A DNA stretch of 64,000 nt from Pedobacter mendelii (GCF_014635725.1 NZ_BMDJ01000005.1:62001-126000), one strand, 5' to 3'; counted from the stretch's first letter, positions 24,575 through 34,327 are shown. Made by a program: numbers and translations. Notes: generated by a model not told the origin, from the sequence alone.

Positions 24575-27232
24575 TTGAAACTTCTTAACAACTCTATTTT
24601 ACTATTTTCTGTCATTTTATTAACATTCAATGTTAGTAAAGCTAACGCAATTTCTTCTTTTTCATTGCAGCAACTTGTTCAACAAGATACTTCAAAAAAG
24701 GATACAGCTAAAATTAAGCTAAAAAATAATAGCGATCTTGATAAAAAAATAGAATACAAAGCCAATGATTCTGTTAGGTTTAGCAAAGATAGAAGCATCA
24801 TTTACATGTATGGAAATGCTAGGGTGATTTATGGCGATTTTGAGTTAGATGCTGATTACATTCGTTACGACCAAAAAAACAATGTTATTTTCGCAAGTGG
24901 AAAAATCGATCCGAAAACGAAAAGATATGTAGGCAGACCTATTTTTAAATCTGGTTCAGAAGGTTCTGCTGTAGCAGATTCATTGTACTATAATTCAGCA
25001 ACAACTAGGGCAAAAGTTTTTGGTGTATATTCTGAACAGGAAGGCGGTTTTTTCTCTGGTGGTCAAAGTAAAAAACAAGTAGATAACGAGTTGCACATCA
25101 GAAATATGATGTACAGCACCTGTAATTTGCCACATCCTCATTTCGGCTTGATGATTAGCAAAGGTATAGCAACGGAAAAACAGATTATTACAGGGCCGGT
25201 TTACATGCAAATTGAAGATGTTCCAACACCTTTTGTTTTACCTTTTGCCTTTTTTCCGAAAACAAATAAAAGGACTTCTGGTATTATATTGCCAACGCCC
25301 GGAGAGGATGCATCTCGTGGTTTTTTCCTTCAAAATGCAGGTTATTATTTAGGATTAAATGATTATTGGGATGCTAAATTAATGGGTTCAATTTATACAA
25401 ATGGCTCTTACGAAGCGACATTAACCAGTAATTATATAAAAAGATATAAGTTTAATGGTAATATTAATCTCAATTACGCCAATACTAAAAACGGAATTCA
25501 AGGGCAGGAAAATATAGGTAAAAACTTTCGAGTTGGCTGGACACATAGTCAAAACCCTAACGCAAGCCCTGGTTCTACATTTACGGCAAGTGTAAATGTA
25601 AGTTCGAGTACATATTATACGGCTACGGCAGCCAATACAACTTATGATCAAAGTGCTATCGCAACAAATACATCAACAAGTAGTATTGCTTACTCTAAGG
25701 TATTAGCGGGTGGACTATTCAATTTTAGTACGGCTTTAAGTGCACAGCAAACTTTCAGCACTAGGCAGATATTTTTGCAATTGCCGCAGTTTAACTTAAA
25801 CATGTCTACCATTAGTCCTTTCGATTCTAAGAACAGAAGTGGGGAACAAAAGTGGTATCAAAAAATTACGGTCGGCTATAGTTTGCAGGGTAACAACACC
25901 ATTAGTACAGCCGACAGTGTTTTATTTAAGCCTGAAGGATTAAGAAAACTTCAAACAGGTTTTAGCCACAACATTCCAATTGGTATGAATTTCACTTTAC
26001 TTAAGTATTTAACCTTTAGTTTGGGCGGCACTTATAATGAGGTTTGGAATTTTCAATCAATTAATAAAAGATACACAACATTTACTGATGGTTCTTACAC
26101 TTCCAGAATTGATACGTTAAGTGGTTTTAAGCGTGGTGGAAGTTATAATTTATCAACCAGTATGTCAACGAAAGTATATGGAAAAACCAAAGAATTTAAA
26201 AACCTGGGCAATATTCAGCAACTTCGCCATGTAATGACACCTTCTGTAAGCTTTAGCTATTCACCTGATTTTACCGATCCGAGCAAAGGTATTTTTAAAG
26301 AAGCAATAGATCAGAATGGTAGGTTTTTAATAAACCCAAGCACAGGCAGACCAGTAACTTATTCTAGTTTAGAAGGGATGGCATTTCCCGGTTCTTTTTC
26401 AACAGAACAAGCTTCGATAGGGTTTACTTTGGATAATACGACAGAATTGAAAGTGCGTTCACCGAAAGATACAACAGGAACAGGCTCTAGAAAAATTCCA
26501 ATTATACAGGGTTTAAGTTTTAGCGGCTCATACAATTTATTGGCAACATCAAAAAAACTAACTCCAATTAGCTTTAGCGGTCGTTCGCAGTTTACCGATA
26601 AGTTGGGTATAAATTATAATGGAACTTTAAATCCTTACGTGCTTCGCGATTCAACAAATAATGGTGTTTTTGTTCAAAACGTAGAAATAGACAGATACTT
26701 TTGGCAGGATGGAAAATACTTTCCACGATTAACTAATTTTGGTTTCTCTTTCGATTATGGATTTAATGCTGATGCTGTTAAAAAGAAGAATGAAAATTAT
26801 GATAAGTTAAAGGGACAAGTTGAAAAACAAGGGATTACGCCTTTACAATCTGAACAACTTAATGCCATTAATCGAGATCCGAATGCATTTGTAGATTTTA
26901 ATATTCCATGGAACTTTGCCTTTCAATATCGTTTTGATTATACCAATAATTTAGGCGTATCTACAATTACAAATACTTTAAACTTTAATGGTGATTTTAA
27001 TTTAACACCAAAATGGAAATTTACTTTTAATTCTGGTTACGATTTTAAAAATAAGGGTTTAACTCCAATGAACATTGCCATTTATCGTGATTTACATTGT
27101 TGGGATATGAGTGTAAACTGGATTCCTTATGGTGCATATAAGAGTTATTCTGTAACGATAAAAGTTAAATCATCGATACTTCAAGATTTAAAATTAAGCA
27201 AAAGACAAGGTTTCTATAATACATACCAATAA
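24575..27232 (+). CDS. lptD: LPS assembly outer-membrane protein LptD (OstA family)
   Basis: An 885-residue outer-membrane protein that inserts LPS or lipooligosaccharide at the cell surface. A signal sequence (LLNNSILLFSVILLTFNVSKANA) precedes an OstA/LptA-like beta-jellyroll (about 60-160: YMYGNARVIYGDFELDADYIRYDQ, IFASGKIDPKT). A long barrel domain follows with many aromatic strands, ending in a final WIPYGAYKSYSVTIKVKSSILQDLKLSKRQ. The start is a TTG at 24575, since no ATG precedes the signal sequence in frame. cinA begins 4 nt after its stop, so they are co-transcribed, without an obvious functional link. Confidence 0.88.
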   Translation: MKLLNNSILLFSVILLTFNVSKANAISSFSLQQLVQQDTSKKDTAKIKLKNNSDLDKKIEYKANDSVRFSKDRSIIYMYGNARVIYGDFELDADYIRYDQKNNVIFASGKIDPKTKRYVGRPIFKSGSEGSAVADSLYYNSATTRAKVFGVYSEQEGGFFSGGQSKKQVDNELHIRNMMYSTCNLPHPHFGLMISKGIATEKQIITGPVYMQIEDVPTPFVLPFAFFPKTNKRTSGIILPTPGEDASRGFFLQNAGYYLGLNDYWDAKLMGSIYTNGSYEATLTSNYIKRYKFNGNINLNYANTKNGIQGQENIGKNFRVGWTHSQNPNASPGSTFTASVNVSSSTYYTATAANTTYDQSAIATNTSTSSIAYSKVLAGGLFNFSTALSAQQTFSTRQIFLQLPQFNLNMSTISPFDSKNRSGEQKWYQKITVGYSLQGNNTISTADSVLFKPEGLRKLQTGFSHNIPIGMNFTLLKYLTFSLGGTYNEVWNFQSINKRYTTFTDGSYTSRIDTLSGFKRGGSYNLSTSMSTKVYGKTKEFKNLGNIQQLRHVMTPSVSFSYSPDFTDPSKGIFKEAIDQNGRFLINPSTGRPVTYSSLEGMAFPGSFSTEQASIGFTLDNTTELKVRSPKDTTGTGSRKIPIIQGLSFSGSYNLLATSKKLTPISFSGRSQFTDKLGINYNGTLNPYVLRDSTNNGVFVQNVEIDRYFWQDGKYFPRLTNFGFSFDYGFNADAVKKKNENYDKLKGQVEKQGITPLQSEQLNAINRDPNAFVDFNIPWNFAFQYRFDYTNNLGVSTITNTLNFNGDFNLTPKWKFTFNSGYDFKNKGLTPMNIAIYRDLHCWDMSVNWIPYGAYKSYSVTIKVKSSILQDLKLSKRQGFYNTYQ

Positions 27233-27235
27233 AAC

Positions 27236-28480
27236 ATGTTAGCCGAAATTATAACCATTGGCGATGAAATTCTCATCGGCCAGATTGTAGATACAAATTC
27301 AGCCTGGATGGCTAAACAGTTAAACTCTATTGGCGTTTCCGTGAAGCAAATCACTTCAGTTTCTGATGATGAAAATCATATTTTGCAAGCTTTGGCTGAT
27401 GCTGAAAAGAGAGCCGAAGTTATTCTTATTACAGGAGGTTTAGGTCCAACTAAAGATGATATTACAAAGAAAACTTTAGCAAATTATTTCAACATGGGTT
27501 TTCGGAGAGACGAAGGTGCTCTGGAAATGGTTCGCCAGATTTTTGAGAAATATAAACGTCCGCTTATTGATATTAACATGCAACAGGCAGATGTTCCGGA
27601 TGGTTGCGAAGTAATTGTAAATAAAAACGGTACCGCACCTTGCATGTGGTTTGAGCAAAATGATAAAATTTTTGTTTCTATGCCAGGAGTTCCTTATGAA
27701 ATGATGTACTTAATGGATGATGAAATTTTGCCAAGAATTAGTAGCCGATTTAAGCTGCCATCAATTATTCATAAAACAATTCTTACTGCAAACATTGGCG
27801 AATCATTTTTAGCCAAAGAAATAGAAGAAATAGAAGATAATTTACCTAAACATATCAAACTGGCTTATTTGCCAAAACTTGGTCAGGTGCGATTGCGTTT
27901 ATCTGCCATTGGTGAGTATGAAGCGACTTTAAAAACTGAAGTTGAGTTTTTTGCTAAGCAAATTATTTCAAAAGTTCAAAAATTTGTTGTTATAGATGAA
28001 GATATTCCTTTGGAAAAAGCCATTTTGAATATTATGAAAGAGAATGGCTTAACTTTATCTACGGCAGAAAGTTGTACTGGTGGTTATATTGCTCACCTGA
28101 TTACACAACATGCCGGTTGTTCATCAGTATATTGGGGTGGCGCAGTAGCTTATGCATACGAGCTTAAAGAATCAATACTCGGAGTTAAAGAAAGTACACT
28201 AACTAAATTTGGAGCCGTAAGTGAAGAAACGGTTACCGAAATGGCAGAGGGTGCGATTAAACACTTCAAAACTGATTATTCTATTGCTGTTAGTGGTATT
28301 GCCGGCCCTGATGGCGGAACAGAAGATAAACCTGTAGGAACCGTTTGGATTGCAATTTCATCGAAAAATAAAACTATAGCTAAAGTGTTTAATTTCAGCA
28401 ACAAACGCATTCAAAACATTGAACGTTCTGCTGCATCGGCATTGATGATGCTATTAAATCTACTTAGAGAAGACGCTTAG
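27236..28480 (+). CDS. cinA: CinA, nicotinamide-nucleotide amidase / competence-damage protein
   Basis: A 414-residue two-domain CinA. The N-terminal MoCF/COG1058-like domain has EIITIGDEILIGQIVDTNSAW and ITGGLGPTKDDITKKTLA; in homologues it is an ADP-ribose pyrophosphatase. The C-terminal NMN deamidase domain (about 255-410) has STAESCTGGYIAHLITQ with the catalytic Ser, and VSGIAGPDGGTEDKPVGTVWIA. It recycles NMN formed by NAD-dependent DNA ligase. It lies 4 bp after lptD and is upstream of the acyltransferase, which has its own promoter. Confidence 0.95.
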   Translation: MLAEIITIGDEILIGQIVDTNSAWMAKQLNSIGVSVKQITSVSDDENHILQALADAEKRAEVILITGGLGPTKDDITKKTLANYFNMGFRRDEGALEMVRQIFEKYKRPLIDINMQQADVPDGCEVIVNKNGTAPCMWFEQNDKIFVSMPGVPYEMMYLMDDEILPRISSRFKLPSIIHKTILTANIGESFLAKEIEEIEDNLPKHIKLAYLPKLGQVRLRLSAIGEYEATLKTEVEFFAKQIISKVQKFVVIDEDIPLEKAILNIMKENGLTLSTAESCTGGYIAHLITQHAGCSSVYWGGAVAYAYELKESILGVKESTLTKFGAVSEETVTEMAEGAIKHFKTDYSIAVSGIAGPDGGTEDKPVGTVWIAISSKNKTIAKVFNFSNKRIQNIERSAASALMMLLNLLREDA

Positions 28481-28495
28481 AAAGAATAAAAACTG

Positions 28496-28503
28496 TATTT
28501 TTG
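28496..28503 (+). promoter_or_regulatory. -7 promoter element (TATTTTTG) of the acyltransferase gene
   Basis: A perfect TAnnTTTG match 33 bp before the ATG at 28537, implying a leader of about 28 nt and transcription independent of cinA. Confidence 0.55.
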
Positions 28504-28536
28504 TCACAATACCAATATATAATACTGTAATTTAAT

Positions 28537-29877
28537 ATGGCTCAATACGAACTATTGTTACCAAAAATGGGTGAAAGTGTTGCAGAAGCAACCGTAATTA
28601 AATGGGTAAAACAAATTGGCGATTCTATTGATTTAGATGATACCATTTTGGAGATTGCTACCGATAAAGTAGATTCGGAAGTGCCATCGCCAGTGGCTGG
28701 AAAATTGGTGAAGCAATTATTTAAAGAAGATGAGGTTGCGCAAGTTGGTGATGTTATTGCTATTATTGAAACTGAAGATAGTAGTAGTATTAAGTCTGAA
28801 GAACCAGCTGTAGCTGCTCCAATGGTTGAAGAAAAACCCGAAACTATTCCTGGTACTGAGCAATTGCCAACTGAAAGGCCTGTCTTACAAAATAATTTTA
28901 CCTCGTCTGAGCGTTTTTATTCGCCCTTGGTAAAAAGTATTGCTGCTCAAGAAAATATTTCCACTGATGAACTTGATTCAATCAAGGGTTCTGGTGCTGA
29001 TGGTCGTTTGAATAAAGATGATTTATTAAACTATCTTTCTAGCAAAGGAGGTGGACAGCCAACTATAACTAAAACTGTAGAATTGGAATTACCAGTGCCT
29101 ACTATTATTGAAAAAGATATTCCCACTAAGCCCATAATTAATAAAACATCAGCACCTAGTATTAATGGTGGTGATGAAATTATTGAAATGGATAGAATGC
29201 GTAAACTTATTGCAGACCACATGGTAATGAGCGTGAATACTTCTCCACATGTAACTTCTTTTGTTGAAGCTGATGTAACCAATATGGTTTTGTGGCGCAA
29301 CAAAGTCAAAAACAGTTTCGAAAAACGTGAAAATGAAAAAATTACTTTTACGCCAATTTTTGTAGAAGCTGTAGCAAAAGCAATTAAAGATTTTCCGATG
29401 GTTAATGTTTCAGTAAACGGAACACAAATCATTAAAAAACGAGATATAAATATCGGTATGGCCGCTGCCTTACCAAACGGTAACTTAATCGTTCCGGTGA
29501 TCAAAAATGCAGACCAGCTTAATCTTGTCGGTTTAACTAAAGCTGTAAATGATTTAGCGGGCAGGGCAAGAATTTCTAAACTTAAACCTGATGAAACTCA
29601 AGGTGGTACTTTCACTTTAACCAATGTTGGTACTTTTGGTAACGTGATGGGAACGCCAATTATCAATCAACCGCAAGTTGCTATTTTGGCAGTTGGTGCA
29701 ATTAAAAAGAAACCAGCCGTTTTAGAAACTGAACATGGTGATGTTATTGCAATCCGACACATGATGTTTTTATCACTGTCGTATGATCACCGAGTTGTAG
29801 ATGGATCATTAGGAGGAATGTTCGTTCGTCGTGTAGCAGATTACTTAGAGAATTGGGATTTAAATAGAGAAATTTAA
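28537..29877 (+). CDS. Dihydrolipoamide acyltransferase, E2 of a 2-oxo acid dehydrogenase complex
   Basis: A 446-residue E2 enzyme. It has one N-terminal lipoyl domain (residues 2-76) with lipoyl-lysine K44 in EIATDKVDSEVP, and a Pro/Glu linker. The E1/E3-binding domain is YSPLVKSIAAQENISTDELDSIKGSGADGRLNKDDLLNYL (about 127-168). The catalytic core is about 205-446, with LSLSYDHRVVDGSLGGMF holding the His and Asp of the HxxxDG site. It transfers acyl groups to CoA in the cytosol. The layout suits a branched-chain or pyruvate type; sequence alone does not settle the substrate. No E1 or E3 gene is adjacent. Confidence 0.92.
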   Translation: MAQYELLLPKMGESVAEATVIKWVKQIGDSIDLDDTILEIATDKVDSEVPSPVAGKLVKQLFKEDEVAQVGDVIAIIETEDSSSIKSEEPAVAAPMVEEKPETIPGTEQLPTERPVLQNNFTSSERFYSPLVKSIAAQENISTDELDSIKGSGADGRLNKDDLLNYLSSKGGGQPTITKTVELELPVPTIIEKDIPTKPIINKTSAPSINGGDEIIEMDRMRKLIADHMVMSVNTSPHVTSFVEADVTNMVLWRNKVKNSFEKRENEKITFTPIFVEAVAKAIKDFPMVNVSVNGTQIIKKRDINIGMAAALPNGNLIVPVIKNADQLNLVGLTKAVNDLAGRARISKLKPDETQGGTFTLTNVGTFGNVMGTPIINQPQVAILAVGAIKKKPAVLETEHGDVIAIRHMMFLSLSYDHRVVDGSLGGMFVRRVADYLENWDLNREI

Positions 29878-30004
29878 TCAGTTCTCAATCGCCAGTTAGT
29901 AGTTTCCAGTTCGAGTGGATAACAATTAAGCAATTTAATAAGTTCTCCGTTTTCAATTGGCAGTTTTGAATAGGAGCAAACGTCAACAATGGAATAGTTT
30001 AACA
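29877..30004. other. Low-complexity spacer upstream of the ferritin-like gene
   Basis: Short words recur here (cagttctcaatcgccagtt, agttttc, ttttcaattggcagtttt, caacaatggaatagtttaac). An open frame starting at 29957 runs through it into the next gene but is not protein-like. The real start is taken as 30005. Confidence 0.4.
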
Positions 30005-30634
30005 ATGAAACAATTTATAATGTTAGATTCAATTTTAAAATCGATAGTTGATGATAATGTATTGCATGCCAAATGGTTAAATACTTTGTCTTACATGGAA
30101 AATGCAGGTGCAAAAAAGATTTCTGCATCTGAGCATAAAGAACATGTAAATCTGATTATTCTTAAACATGCTGCAGAAGAACATCGTCATGCTTACTATT
30201 TAAAAAAGCAAATTTCTAAATTGGATGAAGCACTTTGTAAAACTTACACCAATGCCGAATTGCTTTCTCCAAATCATACGAAATACTATTTACATGCTTT
30301 AGACATTTCAGTTTGCCGCTATTTAAAATCTGAATTTAATCTTTCGGGATACGATTTAAAATTCGCCGCATACTTATTTGTTACTTATGCAATTGAAGTT
30401 CGTGCTGATGAACTCTATCCAGTTTATCAAGCTATTTTGGTTGAAGCTAAGAGTAAGGTAAACGTTAAATCAATTATCTTAGAAGAAGAAGGACATTTAG
30501 AGGAAATGATTAATCAGTTAGTTGGTTTCTCTGATGATTGGGAAAATCATGCTGCTGAAGTTATCAAAATTGAAAAAGCATTGTTTGACAATTGGGTTGA
30601 GGCATTAAATGCGGAGTTATTAATTAGTGCCTAG
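30005..30634 (+). CDS. Ferritin-like di-iron protein of unknown function
   Basis: A 209-residue all-helical protein with two E-x-x-H iron-ligand motifs, AAEEHRHA (E59, H62) and EEEGHLEEM, plus YAIEVRADELY between them. This is the spacing of a four-helix ferritin-like di-iron bundle (rubrerythrin, or a hydroxylase/oxygenase-like enzyme). I cannot name the family; it could be an oxidase or an iron-storage protein. The ATG at 30005 is preferred over an upstream TTG in repeat-like DNA. It precedes a thioredoxin gene on the same strand, which hints at redox chemistry but is weak evidence. Confidence 0.75.
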   Translation: MKQFIMLDSILKSIVDDNVLHAKWLNTLSYMENAGAKKISASEHKEHVNLIILKHAAEEHRHAYYLKKQISKLDEALCKTYTNAELLSPNHTKYYLHALDISVCRYLKSEFNLSGYDLKFAAYLFVTYAIEVRADELYPVYQAILVEAKSKVNVKSIILEEEGHLEEMINQLVGFSDDWENHAAEVIKIEKALFDNWVEALNAELLISA

Positions 30635-30721
30635 CAGTAGAATTGTTGGAAAGAGCTGCTTTAGTTCGTTATCAAAAAACTAACGCTCACCTCATTTGCT
30701 GCTAAATTAAATTATAATATC

Positions 30722-31018
30722 ATGGCTAAATTTTCAGAATTAATTAATGGTGACAAGCCTGTTTTAGTAGATTTTTTTGCCGAATGGTGTGGTCCTTGCA
30801 AAATGATGAAACCCATTTTACAGCAATTAAAATCTCAGGTTGGAGATTCGGTTTCAATTATTAAGATTGATATCGATAAAAACCAAGCTGCTGCTGCATC
30901 TTACGGTATACAAAGTGTACCAACACTTATGCTATTCAAAAATGGAAAACAGGTTTGGAGGCAAAGCGGTGTTTTACAAACCGCACAATTAAAACAAGTA
31001 ATCGATTCTCATTCCTAA
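30722..31018 (+). CDS. Thioredoxin
   Basis: A 98-residue minimal thioredoxin fold with the canonical active site WCGPCK (residues 22-27) after [18 protein letters not shown]. The cis-Pro lies in [16 protein letters not shown]. It has no signal peptide, so it is cytosolic. It reduces disulfides in partner enzymes, with electrons from thioredoxin reductase. It is about 10 residues shorter at the N-terminus than TrxA of proteobacteria, typical of accessory Bacteroidetes thioredoxins. It converges with pdeM, and the two coding ends overlap by 4 bp (31015-31018). Confidence 0.93.
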   Translation: MAKFSELINGDKPVLVDFFAEWCGPCKMMKPILQQLKSQVGDSVSIIKIDIDKNQAAAASYGIQSVPTLMLFKNGKQVWRQSGVLQTAQLKQVIDSHS

Positions 31019-31653
31019 ACCTCAACAACATTATTTGGCGTTACTGCAAATATTTGTTCATTGCTTTTTGGATAAATATTATACAATCCTGTAAACGTAC
31101 TGAAAGCCGGTAAAACAGCGTAATCTCTTCCAAAATAAAAGCAAGGAAACTTTAATCGTTGTTTTGCTTTGCCTTTAATGGTTACGCCTGGATGAATATG
31201 ACCACTAATGGGGTACAATTCTTCTTCCGTACATTTTGGGGCATCGTGAATAAAACAAAAAGGGCCAAGGCAAAAACTTGGCTCATGAATATTGATACTC
31301 ATTGATGCATAATCAGCATTGGCTAATCTATCGTGATTCCCTTTAACCAGCAAGAAATTTAAATCATTATATTGCTTTCTCCAATTCGCAAACTCATCAA
31401 TATCAGTGTTTAAACCATGGTGAAACATATCTCCATTAATCAATAAAGTTTCAGGTTTATATTTTTCGATAAGTAAACTTAACCGATGTAAATCGTTTTG
31501 AGCAATGGTAGCTGGCACCTGAACACCTGCCGAACGAAAATGTGCCGACTTACCTAAATGCAAATCGCTTATAGCTAAAAGTTGATGTTCTGGTAAATAT
31601 AAAGCCCTTTCTTTATCTAAAATCAGTTCTTCGCCGTGGCTCGTAATGGTCAT
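31015..31653 (-). CDS. pdeM: Ligase-associated DNA damage response endonuclease PdeM (metallophosphoesterase)
   Basis: A 212-residue calcineurin-like phosphoesterase. The metal-binding motifs run in order: [14 protein letters not shown] (residues about 28-41), [20 protein letters not shown] and ISGHIHPGV. It is the last gene of the four-gene repair cluster on this strand, downstream of the Lhr-like helicase. Homologues (MPE in Pseudomonas putida) are Mn-dependent endonucleases and phosphodiesterases. The cluster is thought to act on DNA damage in the cytosol. A repeat hairpin fills the spacer to the helicase stop. Confidence 0.92.
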   Translation of the reverse strand: MTITSHGEELILDKERALYLPEHQLLAISDLHLGKSAHFRSAGVQVPATIAQNDLHRLSLLIEKYKPETLLINGDMFHHGLNTDIDEFANWRKQYNDLNFLLVKGNHDRLANADYASMSINIHEPSFCLGPFCFIHDAPKCTEEELYPISGHIHPGVTIKGKAKQRLKFPCFYFGRDYAVLPAFSTFTGLYNIYPKSNEQIFAVTPNNVVEV

Positions 31654-31666
31654 TAATTTTCTGCTA

Positions 31667-31723
31667 TGTCATCTTAAGCCTGTCGAAGGACTTTTAAGGT
31701 GTTTCGACAGGCTCAACATGACA
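31667..31723. repeat. REP-like hairpin, 'gcctgtcgaa' family, inside the repair operon
   Basis: The left arm gtcatcttaagcctgtcgaa (to 31687) and right arm ttcgacaggctcaacatgac (from 31703) pair over about 21 bp with two mismatches. It lies between the helicase stop (31736) and the PdeM start (31653). A half copy (ttccttcgacgagctcagga) is at 61443-61462. Confidence 0.8.
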
Positions 31724-31735
31724 GTTGATTTTATG

Positions 31736-34216
31736 TTATCTTATCTTCTCCAATTCCGCTTTCATTCTTGCAATTCGTTGCTCCAACTCTTCCGAACTCA
31801 TATTTTCCCTCAAACTATCAACCTTAATCGGAAACGACAGCGGCGTAAAAGTTTTCGGATTGGTAATAATCACCGTTCCATTCTGAATTCTTTCTAAAGC
31901 AGCAGCCAATCTAGGCTCTTCCAATTGCTGATAAAATACTTCATCATAAGCTTGGCGCAAAAGTAAATTATGTTTATCGTAATCGCTAAAAACATTAAAA
32001 AATAAACCTGCCGATGACTGGAGATGTTTGTTCGCAACATATTTCCCGGGGTAACCTTGAAAAACCAAACCAGAAATACAAGCGATGTCTCTAAATTTTC
32101 TTCGAGCCATTTCGGTAGAATTAATGCTCAAAGTTATATCCTCAGTTAGGTTTTTAGGTGAAAAAACTTCGTAAGCAATAGATTCATCCATCGGTATTTC
32201 AGTTTCACTTAAAAGCTCAAAACCATAATCATTCATCGCAATAGAAAAACTGATTGGTAAGAGTTTACTTAAGCGATAAGCAACTAACGCCGCTAAAACT
32301 TCATGTACCAAGCGCCCCTCGAAAGGATAAGCAAAAAGATGAAATCCCTCTTTATTATTAATGAGCTCAATTAATAATTCATCATTTCTGGGCACATGAG
32401 ACCGTTTTTCTTGTAAAAGGAACAATGGATAAACGGAATCTAACTCTTCATCCTGATGTGTTTTATCTAAAGTCTCATTATATTTTTTTCGTAAAACAGA
32501 ACCAAGATTTGAAGATAAAGGTAACCTACCACCATTCCAACTTGGTGAAATCGCATTTTTTTGCTTGCTCACGCGAACAATCACGGTCATGTCTTTAACA
32601 TGCAAAAATTCCAAAACCCGACCAGCTAATCTAAAATTATCACCAGCTTTTAGGCGAGTAACAAAGTATTCTTCAACCATACCAATATAACCGCCAGAAA
32701 GAAATTTTACTTTCAGCATCGCATCGCTTACAATAGTTCCTATATGTAGCCGATGTCTCATGGCAAGCTGTCTGCTTTTTACTTTCCAAAGTCCATCATC
32801 ATTATCCTTCGTTACCTTTTTAAATTCAGTATATGCACTTAAACTATCTCCACCCGATGTAATAAATTGCATTACCCAAGCCCATTCTTCTGGTAAAATC
32901 AATTTAAAAGCATGGGTGTTTTTGATTTCTTCGTAAATAACTCTATCATCAAAACCATCGCCAATGGCTAGCGTAACTAAGTATTGAATTAAAGTGTCGA
33001 AAACCATAATAAATGGCTCTCTACTTTCTATATTATTGGTTTTTGCAGCCTCTTTAATCGCAGCAGCTTCTACCAATTCTAAAGCATGAGTAGGGAGAAA
33101 ATAAATTTTCGAAGTTTCATGTGGCGAGTGACCAGAGCGACCAGCACGCTGCAAAAACCTCGCAACACCTTTCGGCGAACCAACTTGAACAACAGTATCA
33201 ACAGGTTTAAAATCAACACCTAAATCTAAAGATGAAGTAGCAATAACCGCTTTCAACTGACCTGTATGCAAAGCATCTTCAATCCAGTTACGTAATTCAA
33301 AATCTATTGAGCCGTGATGGATTGCAATTCTTCCTGCCAGTTCGGGCTCTATATTTAATAAATGTTGATACCACATTTCTGCTTGTCCGCGAGTGTTAAT
33401 GAAGATTAAGGTAGTTTTACTTTTCTCAATAATCGGCAAAAGTTTATAAGCTAATTTTAATCCCAAATGGCCAGCCCAAGGCAAGGTCTCAATATCATCA
33501 GGCAAAATAGACTTTATAATGATTTTCTTTTCTAAATCTGCTTTAATGATGATTCTTTTTGCTTCTAAATCAGGTTCCAAAACATCTAAAGCCTCTTCAA
33601 TATTTCCTATAGTTGCAGAAATTCCCCAAACTCTTAAAAACTGATTTTTTTCCAATTTCTGTAAACCTTTGATTCTGGAAACGGCAAGCTCGACCAACAC
33701 ACCACGTTTGCTGCCTAATAACTCATGCCATTCATCAGCAACAATACATTTCAGGTTTTTAAATAAAGTTGATGAACCTTTTTGCGCCAGTAAAAGATGT
33801 AAGCTTTCTGGTGTGATCAATAAAATCTCAGGCATTGATTTTTTCTGTTGAACTTTTTCAGCTTGTGAAGTATCGCCATTCCGAACGCCAACATGCCAAT
33901 CCAATTCAATTTCCAATAATGTTTCTCGCATGGCTCTTGCAATATCTTTTGCCAGGGAGCGGAGCGGCGTAATCCAGATGAGTTGTAATCGGTCTTTAGC
34001 TTTTTTGTTGCTCGCCTCTGATGCATTTAAAGCCTCAATTGCCACAGCCAAAAATAAAGAGAATGTTTTTCCGAAACCTGTTGGTGCGTTTACCAATCCG
34101 CTGTAGCCATTTAAGTAGTTTTGCCAAGCATCTTCCTGAAATTTAAATGGCTTGCGACCATTGGCTTTAAGCCATTGCTTAATTTTTTTATAGCCTTTGG
34201 TTTTCGTTTGATCCAT
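31736..34216 (-). CDS. Ligase-associated DNA damage response DEXH-box helicase (Lhr-like)
   Basis: An 826-residue superfamily 2 helicase of the Lhr core type. The ATP-binding motif NAPTGFGKT is at residues 43-51, the DEXH box is VADEWHELLGSKRG, and motif III is GISATIGN. Motifs V and VI are ATSSLDLGVDF and QRAGRSGHSPHE. A winged-helix and C-terminal region typical of Lhr follows. Family members are 3'-5' translocases on single-stranded DNA that prefer RNA:DNA hybrids. It lies 111 bp after the ligase stop on the same strand, in the exonuclease-ligase-helicase-PdeM order. Confidence 0.94.
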   Translation of the reverse strand: MDQTKTKGYKKIKQWLKANGRKPFKFQEDAWQNYLNGYSGLVNAPTGFGKTFSLFLAVAIEALNASEASNKKAKDRLQLIWITPLRSLAKDIARAMRETLLEIELDWHVGVRNGDTSQAEKVQQKKSMPEILLITPESLHLLLAQKGSSTLFKNLKCIVADEWHELLGSKRGVLVELAVSRIKGLQKLEKNQFLRVWGISATIGNIEEALDVLEPDLEAKRIIIKADLEKKIIIKSILPDDIETLPWAGHLGLKLAYKLLPIIEKSKTTLIFINTRGQAEMWYQHLLNIEPELAGRIAIHHGSIDFELRNWIEDALHTGQLKAVIATSSLDLGVDFKPVDTVVQVGSPKGVARFLQRAGRSGHSPHETSKIYFLPTHALELVEAAAIKEAAKTNNIESREPFIMVFDTLIQYLVTLAIGDGFDDRVIYEEIKNTHAFKLILPEEWAWVMQFITSGGDSLSAYTEFKKVTKDNDDGLWKVKSRQLAMRHRLHIGTIVSDAMLKVKFLSGGYIGMVEEYFVTRLKAGDNFRLAGRVLEFLHVKDMTVIVRVSKQKNAISPSWNGGRLPLSSNLGSVLRKKYNETLDKTHQDEELDSVYPLFLLQEKRSHVPRNDELLIELINNKEGFHLFAYPFEGRLVHEVLAALVAYRLSKLLPISFSIAMNDYGFELLSETEIPMDESIAYEVFSPKNLTEDITLSINSTEMARRKFRDIACISGLVFQGYPGKYVANKHLQSSAGLFFNVFSDYDKHNLLLRQAYDEVFYQQLEEPRLAAALERIQNGTVIITNPKTFTPLSFPIKVDSLRENMSSEELEQRIARMKAELEKIR

Positions 34217-34327
34217 GTATAATTGTAATTTCTATATTTTAAATTTGAAAAGGAATTTCAGTAATTCTTTGGTTATAGCAGGCCCGCCATTCGTTACAAT
34301 TCCCGATGAACATAGAAACCTGCTTTT

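Noticed and set aside
29957..30004. Upstream extension of the ferritin-like gene (TTG start)
   Set aside because: The added residues (MAVLNRSKRQQWNS...) are encoded by low-complexity word repeats, and a good ATG follows at 30005.
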